Below, piece by piece: positions 27,443-36,903 of a stretch of DNA of 64,000 nt. Every line of letters starts with the position of its first letter. Within the stretch, counting starts at the first letter, position 1. Source of the stretch: Thiomicrospira sp. ALE5 (GTDB lineage Bacteria > Pseudomonadota > Gammaproteobacteria > Thiomicrospirales > Thiomicrospiraceae); assembly GCF_900112445.1 (NCBI RefSeq), contig NZ_FOYY01000004.1:124001-188000 (forward strand), written 5' to 3'. The notes under the pieces are model-generated. The model did not search any database. It was not told the origin of the DNA and worked only from the letters and a program-made list of their open reading frames with translations. A program made the translations under genes and the position numbers.

Positions 27443-28129
27443 TTAATTCTTTAATAAATCTGGGCGACGTGCTTGCGTACGTTGCCACTGCTGTTGTTGG
27501 CGCCACTTGACAATATGGGCATGGTTACCACTCATTAAAACAGGTGGCACCGCTTTACCATCTATAACTTCAGGTCGTGTATAGTGTGGGCAATCTAACA
27601 ACCCGTCACTAAATGAATCCTGCCGGGCAGAATCTTGATGACCTAACGCACCTGGCTGTAAACGAATTATTGCATCCATTAGCATCATGGCAGGTAACTC
27701 GCCTCCGCTGACCACAAAATCACCTATTGCAATTTCTTCATCAACGAAATTCTCAATAACCCGCTCATCCACACCTTCATAACGACCACACAACAAAGTA
27801 ATCCGTGGGAAGGTCGCTAATTCAACCACCCGTTGTTGCGTTAAGGGTTTACCTTGCGGCGACAAATAGATGGTGTGGCTGGGTTGTTCAGGCTGCTGCT
27901 GGTTAATGGCTTTAAATGTATCTCGCAAAGGTTCATACATCATAAGCATGCCGGGTCCACCGCCATACGGACGGTCATCAATCGTTCGATGCTTGTCATG
28001 AGTAAAATCGCGCGGATTCCAAACAGCTAATTTATACAAACCTTTCTCTAGGGCTTTGGCGCTAATGCCTTGCGCAGTCAACGCAGTAAACATTTCACCA
28101 AAGATACTGATGACATCAAATCTCAGCAC
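27443..28129 (-). CDS. trmD: tRNA (guanine-N1)-methyltransferase
   Basis: A 228-residue SPOUT methyltransferase that makes m1G37 in tRNAs reading CNN-type codons, using S-adenosylmethionine. Conserved blocks are the N-terminal [11 protein letters not shown], the [10 protein letters not shown] loop, [13 protein letters not shown] and the knot region [16 protein letters not shown]. It follows rimM by eight bases. Confidence 0.97.
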   Translation of the reverse strand: MLRFDVISIFGEMFTALTAQGISAKALEKGLYKLAVWNPRDFTHDKHRTIDDRPYGGGPGMLMMYEPLRDTFKAINQQQPEQPSHTIYLSPQGKPLTQQRVVELATFPRITLLCGRYEGVDERVIENFVDEEIAIGDFVVSGGELPAMMLMDAIIRLQPGALGHQDSARQDSFSDGLLDCPHYTRPEVIDGKAVPPVLMSGNHAHIVKWRQQQQWQRTQARRPDLLKN

Positions 28130-28137
28130 AACTTACC

Positions 28138-28653
28138 CTAGTCTTGCTCTAGCGGCCAATCGACCAGAATTATCTTCTGCTCAAAATCAACCGATAAGAC
28201 ATATACATCCATCACAAACGGAATCAAATAGGTTTGCTCTCCACTGACTCGCATGACATCATGCGCACCGGTTTCAACAAGCTCCTTAATTTGACCTAAA
28301 CAATGCCCATCGCGATTTTCAACCGTCATCCCTACCAAATCGTGCCAATAAAAACCGGTTTGATCATCAGGCAGTTGATCACGGAAAATTGCGATATCCG
28401 CACCCATTAAATCGCGTGCTTGCTCACGGGTATTAATACCTTCAAGGTGAACGGTAATCGCTTTGCCACCTTGCGGTGCTTGCGACTCACACACTTTCAT
28501 GGCTTGCCACCCTTGCGCCGTTTTAACTTGCCAGGGCTGGTAACTCACAATATTGCCAATTGGGTCGGTAAATGAAAATACTTTTACCCAACCCTTGACG
28601 CCAAAGACGCCATTAATACGGCCAACGATTAACGGCTTGTTTTCCATCGTCAA
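28138..28653 (-). CDS. rimM: Ribosome maturation factor RimM
   Basis: A 171-residue protein that helps mature the 16S rRNA 3' domain through binding to S19. The N-terminal RimM barrel begins VGRINGVFGVKGWVKVFSFT, and a C-terminal PRC-barrel contains GFYWHDLVGMTVENRDG and ends VDWPLEQD. A second Met two codons in (28647) could be the true start. It is ten bases after rpsP. Confidence 0.95.
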   Translation of the reverse strand: MTMENKPLIVGRINGVFGVKGWVKVFSFTDPIGNIVSYQPWQVKTAQGWQAMKVCESQAPQGGKAITVHLEGINTREQARDLMGADIAIFRDQLPDDQTGFYWHDLVGMTVENRDGHCLGQIKELVETGAHDVMRVSGEQTYLIPFVMDVYVLSVDFEQKIILVDWPLEQD

Positions 28654-28663
28654 CCGTTATCCG

Positions 28664-28900
28664 TTAAGCGCTTTTAACTAAAGACTTAACGCGATCACTC
28701 ATTTGCGCACCTTGTGCTACCCAGTGATCAATTCTCGCCTGATCAACACGAAGACGCTCTTCGTTACCACGCGCAGTTGGGTTAAAGAAACCTACTTGTT
28801 CAATGAAACGTCCAGTTGGACTATTGCTGCCATTTGCTACAACCATTTTGTAGAAAGGGCGTTTTTTAGAGCCACCACGGGCTAAACGAATGACGACCAT
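28664..28900 (-). CDS. rpsP: 30S ribosomal protein S16
   Basis: A 78-residue protein starting [20 protein letters not shown], the invariant S16 N-terminus, with [12 protein letters not shown] following. It is the first gene of rpsP-rimM-trmD-rplS. TAAGGAG lies eight bases before the ATG. A 186-base gap upstream carries the operon promoter and leader. Confidence 0.97.
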   Translation of the reverse strand: MVVIRLARGGSKKRPFYKMVVANGSNSPTGRFIEQVGFFNPTARGNEERLRVDQARIDHWVAQGAQMSDRVKSLVKSA

Positions 28901-29014
28901 CTATTTCTCCTTAGATTAATCAGGCGATGACAGGAAACCCTACCAACAAATTCTTCTGTCTAACTAGTCTAGCGACATGCTAAACCTTTGATCAATTACC
29001 TCACCAACGGCTTC

Positions 29015-29060
29015 ATAATTGAAGTCGCGGATTATACCCGAAAATAGCAATATAACCTAA
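29015..29060 (-). promoter_or_regulatory. Probable promoter of the rpsP operon
   Basis: The minus strand has a perfect -10 TATAAT (plus-strand ATTATA at 29031-29036) preceded by GGG. The matching -35 is poor, with no good TTGACA at 16-18 bases. The rest of the 28901-29086 gap holds no gene or hairpin that I can see. Confidence 0.5.
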
Positions 29061-29086
29061 TGATTTAATTAACCAATTTTTAAAGC

Positions 29087-30466
29087 CTACCTAGGCATAC
29101 CCCCAAACCCCTTACCTAGGCCTGGTGGCAGCTTACCAGCCATACCGCGCATCATATTTTTCATGCCGCCTTTTGACATTTTTTTCATCATTTTTTGCAT
29201 CTGCTCAAACTGTTTGAGCAGCTTGTTAACATCCTGTACCTGCATACCTGAACCGGCCGCAATACGCTTTTTACGAGAACCCTTTAGTAAAGCTGGATGC
29301 GCACGCTCTTGGGGTGTCATGGAGTTGATAATCGCTTCCAATCGTTTAAATTCTTTTTCAGCTACGCCCTCTTGCAACTGATTTTTGACTTGCCCCATGC
29401 CGGGTAACTTGCCCATTAGGCCGCCGATACCGCCCATATTTTGAATCTGCTGCAACTGTTGGCGAAAATCTTCTAAATCAAACTGGCCAGATTTTTGAAG
29501 TTTATTGGCGAATGCTTGCGCTTGCTTTTGATCAATTTTTGTCTCAGCTTCTTCAATTAAACTTAATACATCTCCCATGCCCAAAATACGACCGGCCATG
29601 CGGTCAGGATGGAAAGGCTCAAGACCATCAACCTTCTCCCCCATACCAATAAATTTAATCGGCTTACCCGTTATCTCACGGATTGATAAGGCTGCGCCAC
29701 CACGCGCATCACCGTCAGCCTTGGTTAATACGACCCCTGTTAGTGGCAACGCATCATGGAAGGCTTTAGCCGTATTGGCCGCATCTTGACCGGTCATAGC
29801 ATCAACAACAAATAAGGTTTCAATCGGTTTAACCGCTTGATGTAAGGCTTTAATCTCAGCCATCATGGCATCATCTACATGCATACGACCTGCCGTATCC
29901 ACGATTAAAACATCAGCAAACTGTTTGCGCGCTTCCATACGCGCTCGTTCAACAATGGCCACCGGATCTTCGTTTGCAGTTGACGGTGAGAACTTAACAT
30001 CAATTTGTTGCGCAAGTGTTTCAAGCTGTTTAATAGCCGCTGGTCGATATACGTCTGCTGACACCAGCATCACTTTTTTCTTCTCTCTCTCAGTTAACCA
30101 TTTAGCCAGTTTTGCAGCCGTCGTCGTTTTACCCGCCCCCTGCAGACCTGCCATCATAATGACCGCGGGCGGCTCCACTTTAAAACTCAGTGGCTCGACT
30201 TGCTGACCCATGGTTTCCGTTAACTGCTCACGAACAATCTTAATGAAGGCCTGCCCCGGATTCAGTGCACTAGACACTTCTTGTCCGAGCGCACGGTCCT
30301 GCACTCGCGCTATAAAGGACTTAGTAACGGGTAAAGCGACATCCGCTTCTAACAATGCGCGCCTAACATCGCGTAATGCATCTTTTATATTGGCTTCGGT
30401 TAGACGCCCCTGACCCTTGATGGCTTTAAAGGTTTTGGCTAATCGATCCGATAAATTATCAAACAT
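29087..30466 (-). CDS. ffh: Signal recognition particle protein Ffh
   Basis: A 459-residue SRP GTPase that targets nascent membrane proteins with 4.5S RNA and FtsY. The N-domain precedes the G-domain, which has GLQGAGKTTTAAKLA, DTAGRMHVDD and TKADGDARGG. The C-terminal M-domain is methionine-rich (KQFEQMQKMMKKMSKGGM) with the RNA-binding segment KGSRKKRIAAGSGM. It is read toward rpsP and is divergent from the CcsA-like gene at 30597. Confidence 0.97.
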   Translation of the reverse strand: MFDNLSDRLAKTFKAIKGQGRLTEANIKDALRDVRRALLEADVALPVTKSFIARVQDRALGQEVSSALNPGQAFIKIVREQLTETMGQQVEPLSFKVEPPAVIMMAGLQGAGKTTTAAKLAKWLTEREKKKVMLVSADVYRPAAIKQLETLAQQIDVKFSPSTANEDPVAIVERARMEARKQFADVLIVDTAGRMHVDDAMMAEIKALHQAVKPIETLFVVDAMTGQDAANTAKAFHDALPLTGVVLTKADGDARGGAALSIREITGKPIKFIGMGEKVDGLEPFHPDRMAGRILGMGDVLSLIEEAETKIDQKQAQAFANKLQKSGQFDLEDFRQQLQQIQNMGGIGGLMGKLPGMGQVKNQLQEGVAEKEFKRLEAIINSMTPQERAHPALLKGSRKKRIAAGSGMQVQDVNKLLKQFEQMQKMMKKMSKGGMKNMMRGMAGKLPPGLGKGFGGMPR

Positions 30467-30596
30467 AACACCCCACTTATCGTCCTATCGTAAAATAACG
30501 CAATAATTTTATGCGCGAATTCGGTAATTTGTGTAAAGTTAGTTATTATAGTTTATTAAGTTTGTTAGAAATAGATTAAAGGACTGCATCACTTTT

Positions 30597-31391
30597 ATGA
30601 TTAGCCTCATGACAGCCATTATGGCCAGTGCCATGTATTTGCTAAGCAGCTACTACCTGAGTCGCTGCGTTCGCAAACGCCTACCCAAAGGCGTGTCTAG
30701 ACGACTGCCAATTTTGATTGCTGCTTCTATGGGACTCGTGCTGCACACCATGAGCCTAACACTCAATTTATTCACCCAAGAATTGATGCTATTTAGTTTT
30801 GGCAATGCTTTATCTTTAGTTGGCTGGATAGGGGTATTTTCATTATTAATCATCAGTCTTAACAAGCCTACAGAAACCCTGGGTATTTTCATTTTCCCAC
30901 TGGCCGCCATTGTGACCTTTATGCCTTATGTATTTGACAGCACTAACACGATTAGTTATGCACTAGGTTCTCATATCATCATTTCAGTTTTTGCCTACAG
31001 CTTGCTTGGTTTGGCTGCAGCACAAGCCATTTTATTTTCTATTCAAGAGCGGCGTTTTCAACAGCGCAAGCTAACACAACTCATTCAAGCGCTCCCTCCT
31101 TTGCAGGTCATGGAGAAAACACTTATCCAGCTTGTTTTAACTGGCTTCATTGTGCTGAGTTTCGGCATTGCGAGTGGTGCCTATTTTATTGAAAACTTTT
31201 TTGATCAGCATTTAGCACATAAAACCTTCTTCTCACTACTGGCTTGGTTCACCTATGCTTACTTCTTAGTAGGTCGTTTTCGTTTTGGATGGCGTGGACA
31301 AACGGCTGCAAAATTTACACTGGGCGCCTATATCTTTTTACTCATTAGCTTTATAGGTACGCAACTTATCTTGATGGCTATTCAACACTAG
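30597..31391 (+). CDS. ypjD: CcsA-like integral membrane protein (YpjD family)
   Basis: A 264-residue protein with about eight hydrophobic segments, the cytochrome c assembly (CcsA) fold. Visible features are HTMSLTLNLFT in the first periplasmic loop, SHIIISVFAYSLLGLAAAQAI near the middle and AWFTYAYFLVGRFRFGWRGQTA near the end, the latter matching the W-containing family block. The family lies next to ffh in many gammaproteobacteria; its exact function is not settled and may concern heme or membrane-protein handling. Confidence 0.82.
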   Translation: MISLMTAIMASAMYLLSSYYLSRCVRKRLPKGVSRRLPILIAASMGLVLHTMSLTLNLFTQELMLFSFGNALSLVGWIGVFSLLIISLNKPTETLGIFIFPLAAIVTFMPYVFDSTNTISYALGSHIIISVFAYSLLGLAAAQAILFSIQERRFQQRKLTQLIQALPPLQVMEKTLIQLVLTGFIVLSFGIASGAYFIENFFDQHLAHKTFFSLLAWFTYAYFLVGRFRFGWRGQTAAKFTLGAYIFLLISFIGTQLILMAIQH

Positions 31392-31447
31392 CAACCAGAA
31401 TGAAAAACGTTATAATAAACTCTGTTTAAATCAGGTTAGGCACGCTC

Positions 31448-32734
31448 TTGGACGATATCCCGCTCATTGCCCTTTTTCTTACTCTCATTATTCTAATCAT
31501 CTTATCGGCACTATTTTCCAGTTCTGAAACCAGTATGATGGCCTTGAACCGTTACCGCTTAAAACACCAAGCTAACAACGGTCACAAAAGTGCAATACGT
31601 GTAGAAAAGTTATTATCGCAACCAGATCGCCTGTTAGGCGTGATTTTGCTGGGTAATAATTTTGTAAACATTTTTGCTTCATCTATTGCCACCATCATTG
31701 CACTCCGTCTTATGGGCGAGCCCGGCATTGCAATTGCAGCAGGCCTGCTCACATTGGTTATTTTGATCTTTGCCGAAGTGGCACCTAAAACGGTCGCTGC
31801 ACTTTATCCAGAAAAAATTGCTTACCCCGCTTCGTTTATCTTAACACCATTACTTAAGGTGCTCTGGCCCATCGTATGGTTTGTTAACCTAGTGGCTAAT
31901 GGATTTTTAAAGCTGTTTAAAGTGGAGGTGCGCAAAACCAAACAGGATCATTCGCTAAGCCAGGAAGAACTGCAAACATTGATTGACGAAGCAACCGGCC
32001 AGTTGCCACAACACTACCGTGAAATGTTAAGTAGCATTTTGCGTTTAGAAAGTGTCACCGTAGAAGATGTTATGATCCCTAAACAAGAGATCTATGGGGT
32101 AGATGTAGAACAGCCTTTTGAGGACTTTTTACAAGACCTTCAAAAATCTTCTTATACACGTATTCCATTATACCGAGGCTCACTGGATGACGACCTAGTA
32201 GGGATTCTAAATCTAAGACGTGCACTACCTACATTAATACGCAATGACATCAGCCTAAAAGATATTGTTAAACTCGCACGCCCTGCTTATTTTGTACCAG
32301 AGACCACCAGCTTAAACACGCAGCTTGGTAACTTTAATAAAAACAAACGACGTATGGCACTTATTGTTGATGAGTATGGTGAATTACAAGGGTTATTGAC
32401 TGTCGAAGACCTCTTAGAAGAAATTGTTGGTAAACTTTCAACCGATGCAAGAGCAAAAGATGTTGAAAACATTGCTATTCATGCTGATGGTTCAATGACT
32501 GTTAATGCCACTGAGTTTATCCGCGACCTAAATAAAACCTACTTTTTAAACTTACCCACCAACGGCCCGAAAACATTGAATGGCTTAATTCAAGAGCAGT
32601 TAGAAACGCTTCCGAATAGCGGCACTTGCATTCGTTTTGACAATTACTGCCTTGAGGTACTCGATGTATCGCAAAATACCATTGAGCAGATCAAATTATC
32701 CATCATTGACCCTCTTAAAGAAAAAGTCGAATAA
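31448..32734 (+). CDS. CNNM/DUF21 and CBS-domain membrane protein (YfjD family)
   Basis: A 428-residue protein starting at a TTG codon. An N-terminal DUF21/CNNM domain carries about four membrane segments (residues 5-150; ALFSSSETSMMALNRYRL is diagnostic). A CBS pair (about 190-330; VTVEDVMIPKQEIYGV, ALIVDEYGELQGLLTVEDLLEEIVG) and a C-terminal CorC_HlyC domain follow. Family members are linked to magnesium or cobalt export and sensing adenine nucleotides. It lies 56 bases after ypjD in the same direction, the usual partner arrangement. Confidence 0.87.
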   Translation: MDDIPLIALFLTLIILIILSALFSSSETSMMALNRYRLKHQANNGHKSAIRVEKLLSQPDRLLGVILLGNNFVNIFASSIATIIALRLMGEPGIAIAAGLLTLVILIFAEVAPKTVAALYPEKIAYPASFILTPLLKVLWPIVWFVNLVANGFLKLFKVEVRKTKQDHSLSQEELQTLIDEATGQLPQHYREMLSSILRLESVTVEDVMIPKQEIYGVDVEQPFEDFLQDLQKSSYTRIPLYRGSLDDDLVGILNLRRALPTLIRNDISLKDIVKLARPAYFVPETTSLNTQLGNFNKNKRRMALIVDEYGELQGLLTVEDLLEEIVGKLSTDARAKDVENIAIHADGSMTVNATEFIRDLNKTYFLNLPTNGPKTLNGLIQEQLETLPNSGTCIRFDNYCLEVLDVSQNTIEQIKLSIIDPLKEKVE

Positions 32735-32749
32735 GACAGGAATACCACT

Positions 32750-33562
32750 ATGTCAGACCACCCATTTTGTCATGACCAGGCTTGGTTGGATTTACAGCGT
32801 CAAGTGCGTCATTTTGGCCAGCAAGAAATTCAACAACGCTTCCAACGTGTCAACGCAAGTCATAAGCAAGATGGCAGCCTATTAACCGAGGCAGATACGG
32901 CAACACAAACGGCGATTAAATCTTATTTAGCTCAAAACTGGCCACAATTTGCTTTTTTAGGGGAAGAATCCGAACTAAAAAGCCAACAGAACGCACTGAA
33001 GTCACCCTTAGGCTGCTGGGTACTGGATCCTGTTGATGGCACGACTAATTTCGCTCATGGTATTGATGTATACTCTCTTTCATTAGCACTTGTCATCGAA
33101 GGCCAGGTAGTAGCCGGTCTAGTCTATGACCCGGCTCGCGATGAACTCTTTCACGCCCGTATTGGTCAGGGCGCCTTCTGTAATGAACAACCACTCCACC
33201 ATACAAATTGTCAAATCCATCAGCTTGATAAAGCGGTAGGTATCATCGATTTTAAACGCTTAGAAAATAAGGTGGCCACTAAACTTGCTACCGAGCCACC
33301 TTATGCATCACAGCGTAGCTTTGGTTCGGTTGCACTTGATTGGTGCTGGATTGCTGCCGGACGTGGTGAAGTCTATTTGCATGGCAGTCAAAGCTTGTGG
33401 GATTATGCCGCAGGCTGGCTAATTTTACTTGAAGCAGGCGGCCAAAGTGCCACACTGGCCGCTGAACAGGTTTTTATACCTAGTCTAACTAAACGCTCAG
33501 CCGTGGCAGCTACCACCCCAGAATTATTTAAGCAGTGGCAAACGTATCTACAAAACATCTAG
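32750..33562 (+). CDS. Inositol-1-monophosphatase family protein
   Basis: A 270-residue magnesium-dependent phosphatase. The metal sites are GEES (residue about 67) and DPVDGTTNFAHG (about 90), and WDYAAGWLILLEAGG near residue 215 is the C-terminal WDxAAG motif. Substrate may be inositol phosphate, or another small sugar or nucleotide phosphate as for SuhB and CysQ relatives; the sequence does not decide it. It is 15 bases after the CBS protein. Its stop shares the palindrome CTAG with the radA stop on the other strand. Confidence 0.85.
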   Translation: MSDHPFCHDQAWLDLQRQVRHFGQQEIQQRFQRVNASHKQDGSLLTEADTATQTAIKSYLAQNWPQFAFLGEESELKSQQNALKSPLGCWVLDPVDGTTNFAHGIDVYSLSLALVIEGQVVAGLVYDPARDELFHARIGQGAFCNEQPLHHTNCQIHQLDKAVGIIDFKRLENKVATKLATEPPYASQRSFGSVALDWCWIAAGRGEVYLHGSQSLWDYAAGWLILLEAGGQSATLAAEQVFIPSLTKRSAVAATTPELFKQWQTYLQNI

Positions 33563-34923
33563 TCAATTGCGGCCAGCGCTTCAGTTAAGCTGTCCACACC
33601 GATCACCTCAATATTTTGGGGCAAAGGCTTAGGCAGGTTGGCTTTGGGTACGATGGCACGCTTAAACCCGTGCTTAGCCGCTTCCATAATTCGTTCTTGA
33701 CCACTCGGCACCGGACGAATTTCACCAGATAGCCCCACCTCCCCAAAGACTAACCACGAACCATCGAACACACGATTACGTAAACTTGACAGGATGGCTA
33801 GTAGCAAGGCTAGATCACTACTCGTCTCAGTCACTTTTATGCCGCCCACAACATTAATATAGACATCCTGATCCGCCGCTTGGATACCACCATGTCGCTG
33901 CAATACCGCCAATAACATCGCGATGCGATTGCCATCAATACCGACACTGACGCGCCGAGGCTGCCCAAAGGGTGATTCCGCAACCAAGGCTTGCAATTCC
34001 ACTAACAAGGGTCTAGAACCCTCCCAAATCACCGTTACAACAGAACCAGGAGAAGGCTCGGCACGGCGCGATAAAAAAATAGCTGACGGATTTTTTATCT
34101 GCTTTAAACCCATGTCAGTCATTGCAAACACACCTAATTCATTCACGGCTCCAAAACGATTTTTGATGGCACGCAAAGTTCTAAATCTACTATCGGACTC
34201 TCCTTCTAAAAACAATACTGAATCAACAATATGCTCTAGTACCCGCGGGCCGGCCACCTCACCGGTTTTAGTCACATGCCCCACTAGGAAAATGGCAATA
34301 TTATTTTGCTTGGCAAATCGGGTTAGATAAGCTGCTGATTCCCTTACCTGGCTGACACCACCGGCCGCTGCGCCTAACTCGGCCAACTGCATCGTTTGGA
34401 TGGAGTCAATGACCATTACCTTCGGACTTGCCGAAATGGCTAATTCAGTAATACGTTCAACTTCAGTTTCGGCAAGAAACTTCATATTATCTAAAGGCAA
34501 ATTCATACGCTGCCCCCGCATTACAATCTGTGAGAGTGACTCTTCACCTGATACATAAAGCACACTATGCTGCCCAGAAATCTGTGCTAGCACTTGGATA
34601 AGCAAAGAGGACTTACCAACACCGGGATCCCCCCCTAATAAAATAACGGAACCATTGACAATACCACCGCCAAGAACCCGATCAAGTTCGGTTAGCGTTG
34701 AAGTCAGACGAGGTATGGTTGTTAGATCAACCTCGTTTGCTGCCACTATCGTTGATGCTTGTGTACCACTGTAGCCTTTAGCCGTCATTTTTTTTGTGAC
34801 CTTGTTTGCAGCTAATCGCTCAACTAGGCTATTCCACTCCCCACAATCAGGACACTGTCCCTGCCACTTTGGCTGGATCGAACCACACTCAGTACACACA
34901 TATTCCAGTTTAGGCTTGGCCAT
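33559..34923 (-). CDS. radA: DNA repair protein RadA
   Basis: A 454-residue RecA-like branch-migration helicase. An N-terminal zinc finger (CTECGSIQPKWQGQCPDCGEWNSL), Walker A GGDPGVGKSSLL, the RadA-specific KNRFG motif (LRAIKNRFGAVNELGVF) and a C-terminal Lon-like domain are all present. AAGGAG lies just upstream of the ATG. A strong terminator separates it from petC upstream, so it needs its own promoter. Confidence 0.96.
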   Translation of the reverse strand: MAKPKLEYVCTECGSIQPKWQGQCPDCGEWNSLVERLAANKVTKKMTAKGYSGTQASTIVAANEVDLTTIPRLTSTLTELDRVLGGGIVNGSVILLGGDPGVGKSSLLIQVLAQISGQHSVLYVSGEESLSQIVMRGQRMNLPLDNMKFLAETEVERITELAISASPKVMVIDSIQTMQLAELGAAAGGVSQVRESAAYLTRFAKQNNIAIFLVGHVTKTGEVAGPRVLEHIVDSVLFLEGESDSRFRTLRAIKNRFGAVNELGVFAMTDMGLKQIKNPSAIFLSRRAEPSPGSVVTVIWEGSRPLLVELQALVAESPFGQPRRVSVGIDGNRIAMLLAVLQRHGGIQAADQDVYINVVGGIKVTETSSDLALLLAILSSLRNRVFDGSWLVFGEVGLSGEIRPVPSGQERIMEAAKHGFKRAIVPKANLPKPLPQNIEVIGVDSLTEALAAID

Positions 34924-34941
34924 TTAGTATACTCCTTAAAC

Positions 34942-34964
34942 AAAAAAACCCGCCGAAGCGGGTT
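34942..34964 (-). terminator. Rho-independent terminator of petABC
   Basis: On the minus strand AACCCGC-TTCG-GCGGGTT, with a stable UUCG tetraloop, is followed by TTTTTG. It lies 24 bases after the petC stop and before radA. Confidence 0.93.
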
Positions 34965-34987
34965 AATTTTATAACTAAAATCGATGG

Positions 34988-35662
34988 TTATTTTTTTATA
35001 TCTCGCCAATACTCTTTTTTGAGTAAATAGGTAAGCAGTAGTAGAACTAATAGGAAAGCAATAACCTTCCAACCTAAATCCCACCGCTGGACTTTAGATG
35101 GCTCGCCAATATAGTCCATAAAGTTGACTAAATCTGTAGTGAATTGGTCAAACTCTGCCTCTGTAGAATGACGTCTGACACCCTCTAAAACATTTGGCAT
35201 AGATGTACCTTCAAGCACTGAGTTATTCCAACTACCATCTTCTTGTTGATAATAGCCACGGATAAAGGTGTAGATGTAATCATTCCCTTTAAGACGTGAC
35301 ATTAATGACAAGTCAGGCGCTTGGATACCAAACAGATCCTCAGATACACCTGGCTCCATCGTGGTAACCATCATATCTACTGGCGTTAGAGTATTGTAGG
35401 TGAGTTTGGCAATGACTTCATCATCCGTCCAGCCCAAATCTCGCGCGACACGGTTATAGCGATTTAGCTCTGCAGAGTGACACGCCATACAGTAATTAAC
35501 GAAATGTACTGCACCACGCTGTAATGACTCTTTATCACGAACATCATTATTCACTCTTTCAAACTCAATATTGTAGCCACCCGCGGCGTGGACATTAAGT
35601 GTTGCGCCAAACATTAGGGTTAAACTAACTAGCGCCCAATTTCTAATCGACTTTTTTATCAT
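34988..35662 (-). CDS. petC: Cytochrome c1 of the bc1 complex
   Basis: A 224-residue protein with a Sec signal peptide (TLMFGATLNVHAAG), the heme-c motif CMACHS near residue 60 and a C-terminal membrane anchor (VIAFLLVLLLLTYLLKKEYW). It passes electrons from the Rieske protein to soluble cytochrome c in the periplasm. A methionine ligand is probably in the TSMPNVLEG segment. Its start overlaps the petB stop by four bases. Confidence 0.95.
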   Translation of the reverse strand: MIKKSIRNWALVSLTLMFGATLNVHAAGGYNIEFERVNNDVRDKESLQRGAVHFVNYCMACHSAELNRYNRVARDLGWTDDEVIAKLTYNTLTPVDMMVTTMEPGVSEDLFGIQAPDLSLMSRLKGNDYIYTFIRGYYQQEDGSWNNSVLEGTSMPNVLEGVRRHSTEAEFDQFTTDLVNFMDYIGEPSKVQRWDLGWKVIAFLLVLLLLTYLLKKEYWRDIKK

Positions 35663-36903
35663 GCTGTTACCCTCTCTGGTACTGGCTTAGTTTTTTCATG
35701 CGCCGAGGTAAATGGCAATATAATAAAGAAAGCAAAATACAAGATTGTAAACACCTGTGCAAGCTTTGTGTACAAAGGTGTTGAAGGTAACGCACCTAAT
35801 ACGCCCAAAACAATAAAGCTAATAAACAATATTGCTAGCAGAATTTTATAAGAATTACCACGATAACGGATAGAGCGTACCTTACAACGATCCAGCCAAG
35901 GCATTGCGAATAAAACAGCAATTGAAAGACCCATAGCCACTACGCCCAAGAAGGGTTCTGGTACCGCTCTTAAAATGGCATAGAAGGGTGTGAAATACCA
36001 AACAGGTGCAATATGGTCAGGGGTTTTCAACGGATCCGCTGGTTCAAAGTTTGGTGCTTCGATGAAATGGCCACCACCGTCAGGCGCATAAAACACGATG
36101 ACCGCAAAGAATATCAAAAATAAGACAGCGCCAAACGAGTCTTTTACAGTGTAGTACGGATGGAAGGCAATACCGTCTAATGGAACACCATTTTCATCTT
36201 TATGCTTTTTGATATCGATACCATCAGGGTTATTCGAACCCACTTTATGAAGTGCAACAATATGCATGAATACTAGAATGACTAACACTAATGGCAACGC
36301 AATAACATGCAGCGCAAAGAAACGGTTGAGTGTTGCATCAGAAATGATGAAATCACCACGAATCCATACCGCAAGTTCTGGTCCAACAAAAGGTATTGTT
36401 GAGAACAAGCCAATGATTACTTGAGCACCCCAGTAAGACATCTGACCCCAAGGTAACATGTAACCGAAAAAAGCTTCAGCCATTAATACGACAAAGATCA
36501 ACATACCGATCAACCACACCAACTCACGCGGCTCTTTGTATGAACCATATAGCAATGCACGAGTCATATGAAGATAAATAACAATAAAGAAAGCCGAGGC
36601 GCCTGTAGTATGAATGTAGCGAATCAACCAACCCCACTCCACATCACGCATAATGTATTCAACGGAGTTGAAGGCAAGTTCCGCATCTGGCTTATAGCTC
36701 ATTGTCAGCCAAATGCCAGAGACAATCATAATGACCAGTGTTAATAGCGCAAATGAACCAAAAAAATACCAAAAATTGAAATTTTTAGGCGCGTAGTACT
36801 GAGCAACATGTTTATTCCATGTATCAATCAGTGGGTAGCGATCATCAACCCACTTTAATAAACCACCCGGCTCATTTGTTTTAGTCGTTTGTAATTCTGA
36901 CAT
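35659..36903 (-). CDS. petB: Cytochrome b of the bc1 complex
   Basis: A 414-residue membrane protein with about eight to nine helices carrying the two b hemes. Heme-ligand histidines lie in YIHTTGASAFFIVIYLHMTRALLYGSY and in FALHVIALPLVLVILVFMHIVALH (given as stretches). The quinol-site motif is present as TPFYAILRAVPEPFLG, close to the canonical PEWY loop. It is the fused cytochrome b form, not the split b6-subunit IV form. It shares one base with petA. Confidence 0.95.
   Translation of the reverse strand: MSELQTTKTNEPGGLLKWVDDRYPLIDTWNKHVAQYYAPKNFNFWYFFGSFALLTLVIMIVSGIWLTMSYKPDAELAFNSVEYIMRDVEWGWLIRYIHTTGASAFFIVIYLHMTRALLYGSYKEPRELVWLIGMLIFVVLMAEAFFGYMLPWGQMSYWGAQVIIGLFSTIPFVGPELAVWIRGDFIISDATLNRFFALHVIALPLVLVILVFMHIVALHKVGSNNPDGIDIKKHKDENGVPLDGIAFHPYYTVKDSFGAVLFLIFFAVIVFYAPDGGGHFIEAPNFEPADPLKTPDHIAPVWYFTPFYAILRAVPEPFLGVVAMGLSIAVLFAMPWLDRCKVRSIRYRGNSYKILLAILFISFIVLGVLGALPSTPLYTKLAQVFTILYFAFFIILPFTSAHEKTKPVPERVTA

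Noticed and set aside
34990-35084. ORF at 34824-35084 joining radA start region and petC end
   Set aside because: It crosses the petABC terminator and is a frame shadow of petC.
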